Of a stretch of 8,757 nt of DNA, positions 1 to 6,882 are shown one piece after another. Below the pieces are notes generated by a model, which was given only the letters and a program-made list of their open reading frames with translations, was not told the DNA's origin and made no database searches. The DNA comes from CAZQEZ01 sp964592475 (GTDB lineage Bacteria > Bacteroidota > Bacteroidia > Cytophagales > Cyclobacteriaceae): positions 1 to 8,757 of the forward strand of contig CAZQEZ010000165.1 of NCBI GenBank assembly GCA_964592475.1, read 5' to 3'. The position numbers and the translations under genes were made by a program. Positions within the stretch are counted from its first letter, which is position 1, and every line of letters begins with the position of its first letter.

Positions 1-136
1 TGTTTATTCGTTTATTCGTTTATGTGTTTATTTGCTTTTATTTTACCCCAAATAACCAAATACCAAATAATGTTTATTTGTTTATTCGTTTATGTTTTTA
101 CCCGAAATACCCAAATACCCAAATACCCAAATAATG
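1..136. repeat. Two-copy block of 8-bp-period repeats
   Basis: Two similar blocks lie head to tail, about 1-70 and 71-136. Each begins with T-rich 8-mers (TTTATTCG, TTTATTTG, TTTATGTG at 3-34; TTTATTTG, TTTATTCG, TTTATGTT at 73-96) and ends with A-rich units (AAATAACC at 50-57; three AAATACCC at 105-128, then AAATAATG). The T-rich unit TTTATTTG is nearly complementary to the A-rich CAAATAA unit, so the halves can pair. At the join of the two blocks CAAATAA (64-70) and TTATTTG (74-80) form a perfect 7-bp inverted repeat with a 3-nt loop. No coding potential is visible. The block may continue left of the window. Its function is unknown. Confidence 0.75.
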
Positions 137-150
137 GTCCGCTGGCGGAC
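137..150. repeat. GC-rich perfect palindrome next to the repeat block
   Basis: GTCCGC (137-142) and GCGGAC (145-150) form a perfect 6-bp stem around a TG spacer. It stands out in very AT-rich DNA and directly follows the last A-rich repeat unit. It could be a dispersed palindromic element, or a hairpin belonging to the repeat block. No T run follows on either strand, so it is not a typical terminator. Confidence 0.6.
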
Positions 151-283
151 AGGGGGTGGTTAAAAAGCAAATATTCTTTCTAATATTTTGATGAAATTGA
201 AATATTATAATATTGTTTCAAGTATTCATGTGTTTACTAATAAGGATATACCCAATAAATCATATAGAGCCAAAATCCATAAA
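151..283. other. AT-rich intergenic stretch without a recognised gene
   Basis: I see no ORF with family resemblance here, on either strand. The only local structure is a short AT palindrome, AATATT-AT-AATATT at 201-214, which is weak evidence for anything in DNA of this composition. Together with 1-150 and 284-428 it makes up the gene-free left end of the window. Confidence 0.5.
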
Positions 284-319
284 AAAAGCACTGCAACATA
301 TATTGTCAACAGTGCTTTT
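281..319 (-). terminator. Rho-independent terminator, probably of the PAS gene
   Basis: AAAAGCACTG (284-293) is perfectly complementary to CAGTGCTTTT (310-319), giving a 10-bp stem with a 16-nt loop in which ACA/TGT can pair further. Read on the minus strand, the stem is followed by a run of seven T (281-287 as A on the plus strand). It lies about 110 nt downstream of the minus-strand PAS gene that ends at 429. The symmetry of A and T runs would also let it act on plus-strand transcripts. Confidence 0.75.
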
Positions 320-339
320 CACTTTTAATTAAAGTGAAA
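317..339. repeat. Second hairpin overlapping the terminator arm
   Basis: TTTCACTTT (317-325) pairs perfectly with AAAGTGAAA (331-339) across a 5-nt loop. The arm shares bases 317-319 with the stem at 284-319, so the two stems cannot both form to full length. Possible roles are a tandem terminator or a 3' end stabiliser for the PAS transcript. Confidence 0.55.
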
Positions 340-428
340 TTTATTGATACTCCGGGCAATTAAAAAATATATCCTTCTCCGTAAAAAATAGCATCAAATC
401 AAAATCAGTTATTTAAATGAACAATATT

Positions 429-944
429 TTAAAATTCCTCCTCTATAGCCATATAACTGACCACTTTTTTGTCCCTATTGTGAATAGGTTGGATTTCAAT
501 TTTACATTGGTAGAGCGTTCCATCTTTTTTATAATTATTTAAAATAGTACTTACTGAATTATGCTCTTTTATCAATTTTCCTACTCTTTCCAGTTCTCTT
601 AAATCTGTGGCAGGCCCTTGAAATAATTTAGGTGTTTTGCCCATTACCGCATCTCGTTTAAAGCCTGTCATCGTTTCAAAATGCTCACTGGCGTAAATAA
701 ATTGTTGTTTTACATTGGTAATAACCAGGGCTTTTTTACCAACTTTCAGAATGTTTTTCAAAGTTGATAAATTGATCTGCCAATCAAATTTACCAGAAAG
801 ATTTTTTAGATGAAAAAAGTCCTTAATCCAGCTATTTTCTTTTTCTATCTCTCTGAATGGAACAAACTCCCATGCCATCAAGGGAGAGATCAATCCTTTA
901 TTAGCATGAGCAAGCATATTCACATATTCTTTACTTTCGTACAT
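429..944 (-). CDS. Single PAS-domain protein, LOV-like but without the photoactive cysteine
   Basis: This 171-aa soluble protein has one PAS domain at about residues 68-171 and a shorter N-terminal region (1-67) that I do not recognise. There is no signal peptide, membrane segment or output domain. The PAS core follows the LOV pattern closely: TGFKRDAVMGKTPKLFQGP at 93-111, then LNNYKKDG at 135-142. In true LOV domains the motif is GxNCRFLQ; here it reads G102-K-T-P-K-L-F-Q109, so the flavin-adduct cysteine is Pro105 and the preceding Asn is Thr104. Gln109 and Asn137 remain, but the Asn of the usual FWN is Gln146. Flavin photochemistry is therefore unlikely; a sensory or protein-binding role is an inference. 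The gene follows the asparaginase gene by 116 nt on the same strand with no clear terminator between, so co-transcription is possible. The ATG at 942-944 is the first start of the open frame. Confidence 0.85.
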   Translation of the reverse strand: MYESKEYVNMLAHANKGLISPLMAWEFVPFREIEKENSWIKDFFHLKNLSGKFDWQINLSTLKNILKVGKKALVITNVKQQFIYASEHFETMTGFKRDAVMGKTPKLFQGPATDLRELERVGKLIKEHNSVSTILNNYKKDGTLYQCKIEIQPIHNRDKKVVSYMAIEEEF

Positions 945-1060
945 ATTGATTAAAGTCTTATTATCAATTAAGCAACAAAGACATCCTGTGAATGGAAAGT
1001 GTTTTGAAAGAAGGCAATACTTTTTGAAACAATAGCACGATTTTACTTTAAATTTTAGTT

Positions 1061-2029
1061 TTAGTCAGTATAAAAATATACTTCAGCCTCTTCATTGGCT
1101 TTTTTCCAAGCCCTAAACATACCTGGTGTATTAAATTCAACTGCAACATTTCCTTTTTTATCAAGAGAAATGATACCTCCTTTCCCTCCCATCTTTTCCA
1201 GTTTTTTATGAATGGCGTGTTTGGCAGCTTTTTTAAGTGCATATTTTTTATACTTCATTAAAGCCGTAACCTCATAGCTAATCATACCCCTTATGAAATA
1301 TTCGCCTTGACCGGTAGCAGACACGGCACAACTTTCATTTTCGGCATAGGTGCCGGCTCCTATAATGGGTGAGTCTCCTACCCGTCCATATTGTTTATTT
1401 GTCATGCCACCGGTAGATGTGGCAGCAGCCAGATTGCCATTTTTGTCCAAAGCTACAGCGCCCACCGTTCCCCATTTATGAAAACCAGCTTTACTACCCT
1501 TTCTTTGTAGTCTTCTTTCCAATTGTTCTTTTCTTTTTTCAGTATAAAAATAAGACGGTTCTACCATTTCTAATCCTTGTTCTTGAGCAAATTTTTCAGC
1601 GCCGTCACCTACCAACATTACATGAGGAGAGGCTGTCATTACAGCCAACGCCCCGTTAATTGGATTTTTGATAGTAGTTACACTAGCAACCGCTCCTGCC
1701 TGTAAATTACTACCGTCCATGATAGATGCATCTAATTCATTTTTACCTTCACTCGTGAAAACGGCACCTTTACCAGCATTGAATAATGGAGAATCTTCCA
1801 TAATATTTACCGAAGCAACTACAGCTTGCAAACTAGTACCGCCATTTTCTAAAATAGCATATCCTGCTTGTAGTGCTTCTGACAATTTTTGTCTGTAAGC
1901 TTTTTCCTCTTCAGGGCTCATATTGCTTATGTTGCCTGCGCCTCCATGTAATACAAGTACCGGTTGTTGAGCATTTCCTTCATAAAGAATAATAAATAAA
2001 GCGATTAATAAAATAATATATTTCCTCAT
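1061..2029 (-). CDS. iaaA: Exported isoaspartyl peptidase / L-asparaginase (Ntn hydrolase, family T2)
   Basis: This enzyme hydrolyses beta-aspartyl (isoaspartyl) dipeptides and usually L-asparagine. It is made as a precursor that cuts itself to expose an N-terminal threonine. The sequence is 322 aa, the family's usual length. Residues 1-20 form a signal peptide (basic start, hydrophobic core, probable cleavage after GNA before QQ), so it should act in the periplasm or outside. The opening LVLHGGAGN (26-33) is the family hallmark. The predicted nucleophile is Thr188 in WGTVGAVALD. Thr206 (STGGMTNK), Arg216 and Asp219 (GRVGDSP), and Thr239-Gly240 (SATGQGE) match E. coli EcAIII Thr179, Thr197, Arg207, Asp210 and Thr230-Gly231 at a constant offset of nine, so the site is complete. 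A basic linker at 164-184, before Thr188, is the part expected to be trimmed or disordered after autocleavage. Glycosylasparaginase is a related alternative, but the nucleophile context fits IaaA better. Confidence 0.93.
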   Translation of the reverse strand: MRKYIILLIALFIILYEGNAQQPVLVLHGGAGNISNMSPEEEKAYRQKLSEALQAGYAILENGGTSLQAVVASVNIMEDSPLFNAGKGAVFTSEGKNELDASIMDGSNLQAGAVASVTTIKNPINGALAVMTASPHVMLVGDGAEKFAQEQGLEMVEPSYFYTEKRKEQLERRLQRKGSKAGFHKWGTVGAVALDKNGNLAAATSTGGMTNKQYGRVGDSPIIGAGTYAENESCAVSATGQGEYFIRGMISYEVTALMKYKKYALKKAAKHAIHKKLEKMGGKGGIISLDKKGNVAVEFNTPGMFRAWKKANEEAEVYFYTD

Positions 2030-2042
2030 GCGTATTTGGGGT

Positions 2043-2077
2043 TAATGATTGCACATTTTACAATGTAATTTATTTAA
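2043..2077. repeat. Short inverted repeat in the asparaginase upstream region
   Basis: ACATT and AATGT surround a 4-nt centre (about 2053-2066) just upstream of the minus-strand asparaginase start. It could be a small operator or 5' leader hairpin, but five-base arms in AT-rich DNA are weak evidence. I found no good TAnnTTTG element for this gene. Confidence 0.2.
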
Positions 2078-2135
2078 ATTAATATTTTTGAGTAAGATGC
2101 AAAGTAAATTTACAGTAATTTATTACAATATCTAG

Positions 2136-2163
2136 TTTGTTTTATTTGAAAATCCTAATTTTG
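2136..2163 (+). promoter_or_regulatory. Bacteroidota-type promoter for the DksA-like gene cluster
   Basis: TAATTTTG at 2156-2163 fits the Bacteroidota -7 consensus TAnnTTTG exactly. A TTTG at 2136-2139, 16 nt upstream, can serve as the -33 element, at the short end of the normal spacing. The predicted transcription start near 2170 leaves a leader of about 30 nt before the ATG at 2199. This would drive the DksA-like gene, scpB and possibly the pseudouridine synthase gene. Confidence 0.55.
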
Positions 2164-2198
2164 CAAATCTTATTCTGAAACCAAAGCAAGCATAAGTT

Positions 2199-2579
2199 AT
2201 GAGTGAAGAGAAAAAAAAATACTCGCCAGAAGAACTCGCTGAGTTTGAAACAATTATTACTGAAAAGCTAGATAAGGCCAACGCAGAGTTGAGGCTGCTA
2301 AAAGAAACATTGAGCAGGACCAATGATTCAGGTACCGATAACACGGCTGGCTCCAGCAAACTGTTGGAAGATGGTGCCGATTCAGCCGAAAAGGAAAGCT
2401 TAAGTCAATTGGCTGCACGTCAGCAAAAGTTCATCAATCAATTGCAAAATGCATTGGTAAGAATTAAAAATGGCACCTATGGCATTTGTATAGATACCGG
2501 AAAGCTAATTGCCAAAGAAAGATTGAGAGCTGTACCCCATACCATGCATTCCATAGAAGCAAAGCTTAAAAAGAGTTAA
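2199..2579 (+). CDS. DksA/TraR-family transcription regulator with a degenerate zinc site
   Basis: The 126-aa protein resembles DksA-like proteins, which enter the RNA polymerase secondary channel and modulate initiation. Residues 8-90 are mostly charged helix, probably the coiled coil, with a Gly/Ser/Thr/Asn-rich linker at 41-54. The C-terminal finger (92-122) keeps the family frame, including YGICIDTGKLI and KERLRAVPHT. The usual four zinc cysteines have become Cys97, Thr100, Ser118 and Ala121, while the C-x2-C-x17-C-x2-C spacing is exactly kept. Zinc binding by the normal site is thus improbable, though a similar fold may be held by other contacts. The acidic tip Asp-x-x-Asp-Ala of E. coli DksA is not clearly visible. 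It is the first gene of a rightward cluster and scpB begins 3 nt after its stop. Family membership is confident; the exact regulatory role is not. Confidence 0.85.
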   Translation: MSEEKKKYSPEELAEFETIITEKLDKANAELRLLKETLSRTNDSGTDNTAGSSKLLEDGADSAEKESLSQLAARQQKFINQLQNALVRIKNGTYGICIDTGKLIAKERLRAVPHTMHSIEAKLKKS

Positions 2580-2582
2580 TTT

Positions 2583-3146
2583 TTGGATTTTTTATTACAT
2601 CATATTGAAGCATTAATCTTTTGCTCCCCTAATCCTATTGGCTTGGAGGAAATAAAAAACTGCCTTTCTGAAATGTTTGAAGCGGATATACCTTTGGATG
2701 ATATAGAAAAAGCAGTTTTGGAATTAATTGCTAAATATGAGCAGGACGAGTATGCTTTTCAAATTATTCGTTCAGGCGGAGGTTTTCAATTTCTAACTAA
2801 ACCAGCTTATCAGTCCAGTATTAGCGTTCTTTTAAAACAACAAAGTAAAAAAAGACTTTCAACCTCAGCATTGGAAACCCTTTCGATTATTGCCTATAAG
2901 CAACCCGTTACCCGAGGGCAAATGGAGCAGATCAGGGGGGTGAATTGTGATTACGCGGTAACTAAATTGCTAGAAAAAGAACTTATCGAAATCAGAGGAA
3001 AATCAGATGCAGTAGGCAAGCCTTTGCTTTACGGTACAAGTGAAAAATTCATGGATTATTTTGGTATTAACAGCTTAACTGAACTGCCCACGCCAAAAGA
3101 TTTTAAGGAAGAGGAAAACGAAATAGGCAGAAAAGATGATGACTGA
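2583..3146 (+). CDS. scpB: Segregation and condensation protein B (ScpB), TTG start
   Basis: ScpB dimerises through winged-helix domains and binds ScpA, the kleisin bridging the SMC heads, to help organise and segregate the chromosome. The 187 aa match the normal length. The N-terminal winged helix is seen in HHIEALIFCSPNPIGLEEI (6-24). The second domain contains LSTSALETLSIIAYKQPVTR (92-111, the strongest family signature), followed by RGVNCDYAVTKLLEKELI and GRP-like GKPLLYGTSEKF. The C-terminus is acidic and basic (172-187). The in-frame TAA of the preceding gene (2577-2579) blocks upstream extension, and the next ATG would remove the first helices, so TTG at 2583 is the only sensible start. 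The 3-nt gap suggests translational coupling to the DksA-like gene. scpA is not adjacent in this window. Confidence 0.92.
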   Translation: MDFLLHHIEALIFCSPNPIGLEEIKNCLSEMFEADIPLDDIEKAVLELIAKYEQDEYAFQIIRSGGGFQFLTKPAYQSSISVLLKQQSKKRLSTSALETLSIIAYKQPVTRGQMEQIRGVNCDYAVTKLLEKELIEIRGKSDAVGKPLLYGTSEKFMDYFGINSLTELPTPKDFKEEENEIGRKDDD

Positions 3147-3219
3147 TGTTGCCTACCTAACTAAGCAAAAGTATTTACGGTGTTGTATTAATTTGGTGAT
3201 CAAAGAAGAAATATAATTT

Positions 3220-4005
3220 ATGAAGAAGGGGTACCGAGGAAAAGGGAAATCAAATAAATCACCAGATATAAAAAAAACAGGGGCACAGCCTCAAAAAGAA
3301 GAAGTGAGGCTGAACCGCTACATTGCAAATGCAGGAATTTGCTCAAGACGTGATGCTGATAAGCTCATTGAAGCTGGTGAAATCAAAATTAATAATGAGA
3401 TTATTACTGCGCTGGGCACTAAAGTAAAACCTGGTGATAAAGTAAAATACAAAGGCAAATTAATAAGTCCCGAACAACCGGTTTACGTGTTATTAAATAA
3501 ACCAAAAGATTTTATTACTACCACGAGTGATCCCGAAGAGCGAAAAACTGTTATGCAACTGGTAAGTAAGGCCTGCGAGGAAAGGATATACCCTGTTGGC
3601 AGGTTAGATAGAAATACCACCGGACTATTACTTTTTACTAATGATGGAGATTTGGCTAAAAAACTTTCTCATCCTTCCGGAAACGTAAAAAAAATATATC
3701 AGGTAGACCTTAATAATCCAATAACAGAAGAAGACTTTCTCAAAATTAAAGAAGGTGTATTGCTGGAGGACGGTTTAGCTCAAGTTGATGATATAGAAAT
3801 CATTTCTCCGGATAGTAGTATTCTAGGAGTAGAAATCCACATCGGTCGAAATAGGATTGTGCGCAGAATATTTGAGCACTTAGGATACGAAGTGATAAGG
3901 CTGGATAGAGTAATGTACGCCGGCCTTACGAAAAGGGATCTCTCCAGGGGCAAATGGCGTCACCTTTCTGGCAAAGAAGTGGTACAATTGAAGCATTTGA
4001 AGTAG
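3220..4005 (+). CDS. rluB: rRNA pseudouridine synthase, RsuA/RluB/RluE/RluF family
   Basis: This enzyme isomerises a specific uridine of rRNA to pseudouridine; RluB acts at the 2605 region of 23S rRNA in E. coli. The 261-aa protein begins with a basic, lysine-rich tail (1-28) that may bind RNA. An S4 domain follows at about 29-75 (VRLNRYIANAGICSRRDADKLI). The catalytic domain starts near 87 with VYVLLNKPKDFITTTSDP. The catalytic aspartate is Asp130 in VGRLDRNTTGLLLFTNDGDL, and the family-specific IGRNRIVRRIFEHLGYEV lies at 208-225. It starts 73 nt after scpB, preceded by AAAGAAG at a workable distance. The scpB-rluB order is common in bacteria, which supports RluB over RsuA or RluF, but the target base cannot be read from sequence alone. 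Confidence 0.88.
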   Translation: MKKGYRGKGKSNKSPDIKKTGAQPQKEEVRLNRYIANAGICSRRDADKLIEAGEIKINNEIITALGTKVKPGDKVKYKGKLISPEQPVYVLLNKPKDFITTTSDPEERKTVMQLVSKACEERIYPVGRLDRNTTGLLLFTNDGDLAKKLSHPSGNVKKIYQVDLNNPITEEDFLKIKEGVLLEDGLAQVDDIEIISPDSSILGVEIHIGRNRIVRRIFEHLGYEVIRLDRVMYAGLTKRDLSRGKWRHLSGKEVVQLKHLK

Positions 4006-4082
4006 GTAATGTGGAGGTGATTATTTAATGAAAACCGGCAAATAAAAAATAGCAATAGACAGTTTTAAAAAAAAATAAAACC

Positions 4083-4104
4083 GGAAAACCGAGTTTCCCT
4101 TTTT
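4083..4104 (+). terminator. Possible terminator after the pseudouridine synthase gene
   Basis: GGAAAAC (4083-4089) pairs with GTTTCC (4093-4098), with one bulged A and a CGA loop, followed by five T at 4100-4104. It lies about 80 nt after the rightward stop codon, in the convergent gap with rapA. The stem is short and bulged, so this is only a moderate candidate. Confidence 0.4.
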
Positions 4105-4165
4105 ACATTGTGGCCAGCCGGCATTTGTTAGGTCTTTTATCGATTCATGGAGTACAATAATGGTA

Positions 4166-6568
4166 TTATTCTTTCTGAATAAGTTGCAAGGCATCCAATC
4201 TTACTTGCGCGTTATTGATTATCATTGTTAATGTTCTCTGTTCTTCAATTGCTGTAGTAATTTCGTCGCTCCTGACGTGCTGGTTCATTTTCTGTAAAGT
4301 TTTTAGTCTGCTTATTTCATGATCAAGCGTGTGATTCATTCGTTGCAATCCATTTGCTATTTCCTTTACAGCCAGTTTATTAGCAATTTTTGTGCCTACC
4401 GAAATTAGGTTGGGCAGGATTGTTTCCTTCAAAGTTTCATTTTCCAGCAAAGCGTCTATTCGACCAGGTTTCAATCGTTTATCGAACAATTCGGTAGAAT
4501 ATACATCTGTCACCTCGTTGCCATTATGATCTATTACAATTCTCAAAGGTGTGTTGGGAAGAAATCGGTTAACGAAAACGGATTGGTTACCGGCTGTTTC
4601 AAGAACAAAAATCAACTCAAGTAACAAACCGGGACTACCAGTTCCTCGCAGCACTCCAAAGCTGGCGCTTCCGGTTGTCGAACTTAACACCATGTCGATA
4701 GCCCCGGTAGTCATAGGATGATCCCAACTAAGGAAACTAATATCCTCCCTGCTAAGCGCACGTTTTCTGTCGAAAGTAACGCATATCCCTTCACTCGGAA
4801 GCGAAGGAAACACCTCGGTGTTTATTGAAGCAGGATGCAATAAATAAGTTCGGGAAGCAAGGTCTTCCATCTCTACATCAAAATGCCGAAAGACCTTTGT
4901 CAAATAAATTTCAAGGCTTTTGTCAATGTCTTCCTGTTGAATTTGCTGCACAAGTTTGTTTGCCACTTTAGGGCGAAAAGAATTCATTTCCAACAAACGA
5001 TCCCGTCCATTAGCCAGACTTTTCTTTAGATCTTTTTGAAAAACAGACGTTTCGGTAATTAATGCTTCCAGTTCATCATTATCTACCAATGAGTGAGACT
5101 TAACAATGTTCAGCAATCGATCACTAAATAATTTAAAAATCATGTTTCCTCCTTCCAGGTTTTCCAAGAAGGCATTTAATCCTTCATGAAACCACCTCAC
5201 TAGCATGTGCTGAGGACTACCAACGACATATGGAACATGAATGTGGATATCTTCTGTTTGTCCAATCCGGTCAAGGCGGCCTATCCGCTGCTCCAGCAGT
5301 TCGGGATGAAAGGGTAAGTCAAATAGAATGAGGTGGTGAGCGAATTGAAAATTTCGACCCTCGCTTCCTATTTCAGAACAAAGGAGGATTTGAGCCGCTT
5401 CAGAATCAGCAAACCAAGCCGCATATTTATCACGTTGTATAAGCGTAAGGTCTTCGTGGAAAACACCTACTTTAAGTTTGGCGTGCTTACCAAGAACCTC
5501 TTCCAAAGCAATAACTTTTTCTTTACTCTTGCAGATGAGTAATATTTTTGCAGGATATACTTCCTTCATGGTTTTTAATATCCAGTGAACCCGGGGGTCT
5601 TCATCAAACCAAAAATGTTGCTTGTTTGCAGCATCTGAAGTGAACTCTTTTTCTGAGGCAAATTCATCTGATAAGCGCTGAATCCAGAGATCATGGTTTT
5701 CTACTGGCCCGATTGGTGCTAAATGTAACTTTCGTTTCGGATATCCCTTCATGGCCGATCGTGTATTCCGGAAAAGTACTCTGCCCGGCCCATGTTGGTC
5801 TAGCAAATCTTCGATTAGGTTTAGCTTTGCTGTTTCATCCCCTTTAGCCAAAGATGCTATTCTTTCTTTAGGGAAAATAGCTTCCAGTAGTTTAGTATCT
5901 TTTTTTTGTAAACTTTTACCTGAAGAGAGCTTTTCTACAACTTTAGCAATGTCTTTATGATTAGAAGGTTCGTTGATAAAATCATGGTAATTGGCATATC
6001 GGTTTGGATCAAGCAACCGAAGACGTGCAAAATGACTTTCTACACCTAATTGTTCCGGAGTAGCAGTCAGGAGTAATAATCCTTTGGCTACCTTACTCAG
6101 AAGCTCCACAATACGATACTCAGGGCTTACTTTCTCAACCGACCATTCAAGGTGATGTGCTTCATCTACCACAAGCATATCCCAGTTAGCTGAAATAGCT
6201 TGCCGGGTTCGCTTTTCCGAACCCGCTAAAAATTCGATGCTGCAAATAATGAGTTGATCATCCAGAAAAGGATTTCCTTCCGGTGCACCTTTATCAAGAG
6301 AGGCGCAACGTTCTTCATCAAAAATATTGAACCATAGGTTAAACCTGCGAAGTACTTCAACAAACCACTGATGGATAAGCGACTCGGGAACAAGAATTAA
6401 CACCCTTGAAATCCGTTCACTCGCTAGTAAGCGGTGCAGAATTAAACATGCTTCAATAGTTTTTCCGAGCCCAACCTGGTCGGAAAGTAACACACGAGGA
6501 GCATATCGTGTACTCACCTCGTAGGCAATATAAATTTGGTGAGGAATAATATCTATTCTTCCACCCAC
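4166..6568 (-). CDS. rapA: RapA ATPase core and C-terminal part (intact portion, GTG start)
   Basis: This 800-codon frame is uninterrupted and could yield an N-terminally shortened RapA from GTG at 6566-6568, though homology continues upstream of that GTG in the same frame, so it is not the original start. Walker A is SDQVGLGKTIEA (29-40, Lys36), the DEAH box is LVVDEAHHL (132-140), motif III is LLLTATPEQLG (165-175). The second RecA lobe holds LICKSKEK, LLCSEIGSEGRNFQF and the arginine-rich EQRIGRLDRIGQ. The C-terminal third carries RapA-specific blocks such as EGICVTFDRKRALSREDI, VNRFLPNTPLR and the final coiled region with DALQLIQKE. The Glu of the usual DEVGLGKT is Gln31. If expressed alone, it would lack the Tudor-like N-terminal domains that contact polymerase and restrain the ATPase (known for E. 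coli RapA). Confidence 0.8.
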   Translation of the reverse strand: MGGRIDIIPHQIYIAYEVSTRYAPRVLLSDQVGLGKTIEACLILHRLLASERISRVLILVPESLIHQWFVEVLRRFNLWFNIFDEERCASLDKGAPEGNPFLDDQLIICSIEFLAGSEKRTRQAISANWDMLVVDEAHHLEWSVEKVSPEYRIVELLSKVAKGLLLLTATPEQLGVESHFARLRLLDPNRYANYHDFINEPSNHKDIAKVVEKLSSGKSLQKKDTKLLEAIFPKERIASLAKGDETAKLNLIEDLLDQHGPGRVLFRNTRSAMKGYPKRKLHLAPIGPVENHDLWIQRLSDEFASEKEFTSDAANKQHFWFDEDPRVHWILKTMKEVYPAKILLICKSKEKVIALEEVLGKHAKLKVGVFHEDLTLIQRDKYAAWFADSEAAQILLCSEIGSEGRNFQFAHHLILFDLPFHPELLEQRIGRLDRIGQTEDIHIHVPYVVGSPQHMLVRWFHEGLNAFLENLEGGNMIFKLFSDRLLNIVKSHSLVDNDELEALITETSVFQKDLKKSLANGRDRLLEMNSFRPKVANKLVQQIQQEDIDKSLEIYLTKVFRHFDVEMEDLASRTYLLHPASINTEVFPSLPSEGICVTFDRKRALSREDISFLSWDHPMTTGAIDMVLSSTTGSASFGVLRGTGSPGLLLELIFVLETAGNQSVFVNRFLPNTPLRIVIDHNGNEVTDVYSTELFDKRLKPGRIDALLENETLKETILPNLISVGTKIANKLAVKEIANGLQRMNHTLDHEISRLKTLQKMNQHVRSDEITTAIEEQRTLTMIINNAQVRLDALQLIQKE

Positions 6569-6576
6569 AAATCCAT

Positions 6577-6882
6577 TTACCGGCGATATTTTTCTTCTAT
6601 AATTATTCTGAAGCGTCTCCCGGCGCAGGCAAACAGTTCAGGTGAATCTACATCGCCCGATAAAAGCCTGTTGTCTACAGTATGTGATATTGATACATCG
6701 CCAAGTTCCGCCTCTGACAACTTTCTGTCTTTTCCATAATACATATAAAGCTCATCTTCCAATTCCACTTTTTCAATGAGCAATGAATTTCCTTTGGTAT
6801 CTATAATAGTATCGCCTGGTTTAAAAACGACCCGGCGCAATGGGGCGCTTTCTATAGCAAATAGCCGAGTTTCATCTGCCAT
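6577..6882 (-). CDS. RapA N-terminal fragment
   Basis: This 101-codon frame corresponds to residues about 36-119 of RapA plus an out-of-frame tail of about 17 residues. The genuine part includes MADETRLFAIESAPLRRVVF and PGDTI, then LLSGDVDSPELFA, matching the second Tudor-like domain and its linker. After Phe at 6631-6633 the frame leaves homology and ends in TAA at 6577-6579, 8 nt before the GTG of the ATPase frame. The ATG at 6880-6882 is internal: the 35 codons upstream are also RapA-like. As a stand-alone protein it would hold only part of the N-terminal domain. Confidence 0.6.
   Translation of the reverse strand: MADETRLFAIESAPLRRVVFKPGDTIIDTKGNSLLIEKVELEDELYMYYGKDRKLSEAELGDVSISHTVDNRLLSGDVDSPELFACAGRRFRIIIEEKYRR

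Noticed and set aside
1..150. A CRISPR array
   Set aside because: Units are 8 bp, with no spacers of constant length and no cas genes nearby.
1048..1242. Minus-strand frame of 64 codons overlapping the asparaginase 3' end
   Set aside because: It is a shifted reading of the asparaginase C-terminus with no independent family resemblance.
1417..1898. Plus-strand open frames of 76-80 codons inside the asparaginase gene
   Set aside because: They are antisense to a gene with complete catalytic motifs and have no domain resemblance.
5333..5960. Plus-strand frames inside rapA
   Set aside because: They lie antisense to the conserved helicase core; their sequences look random.
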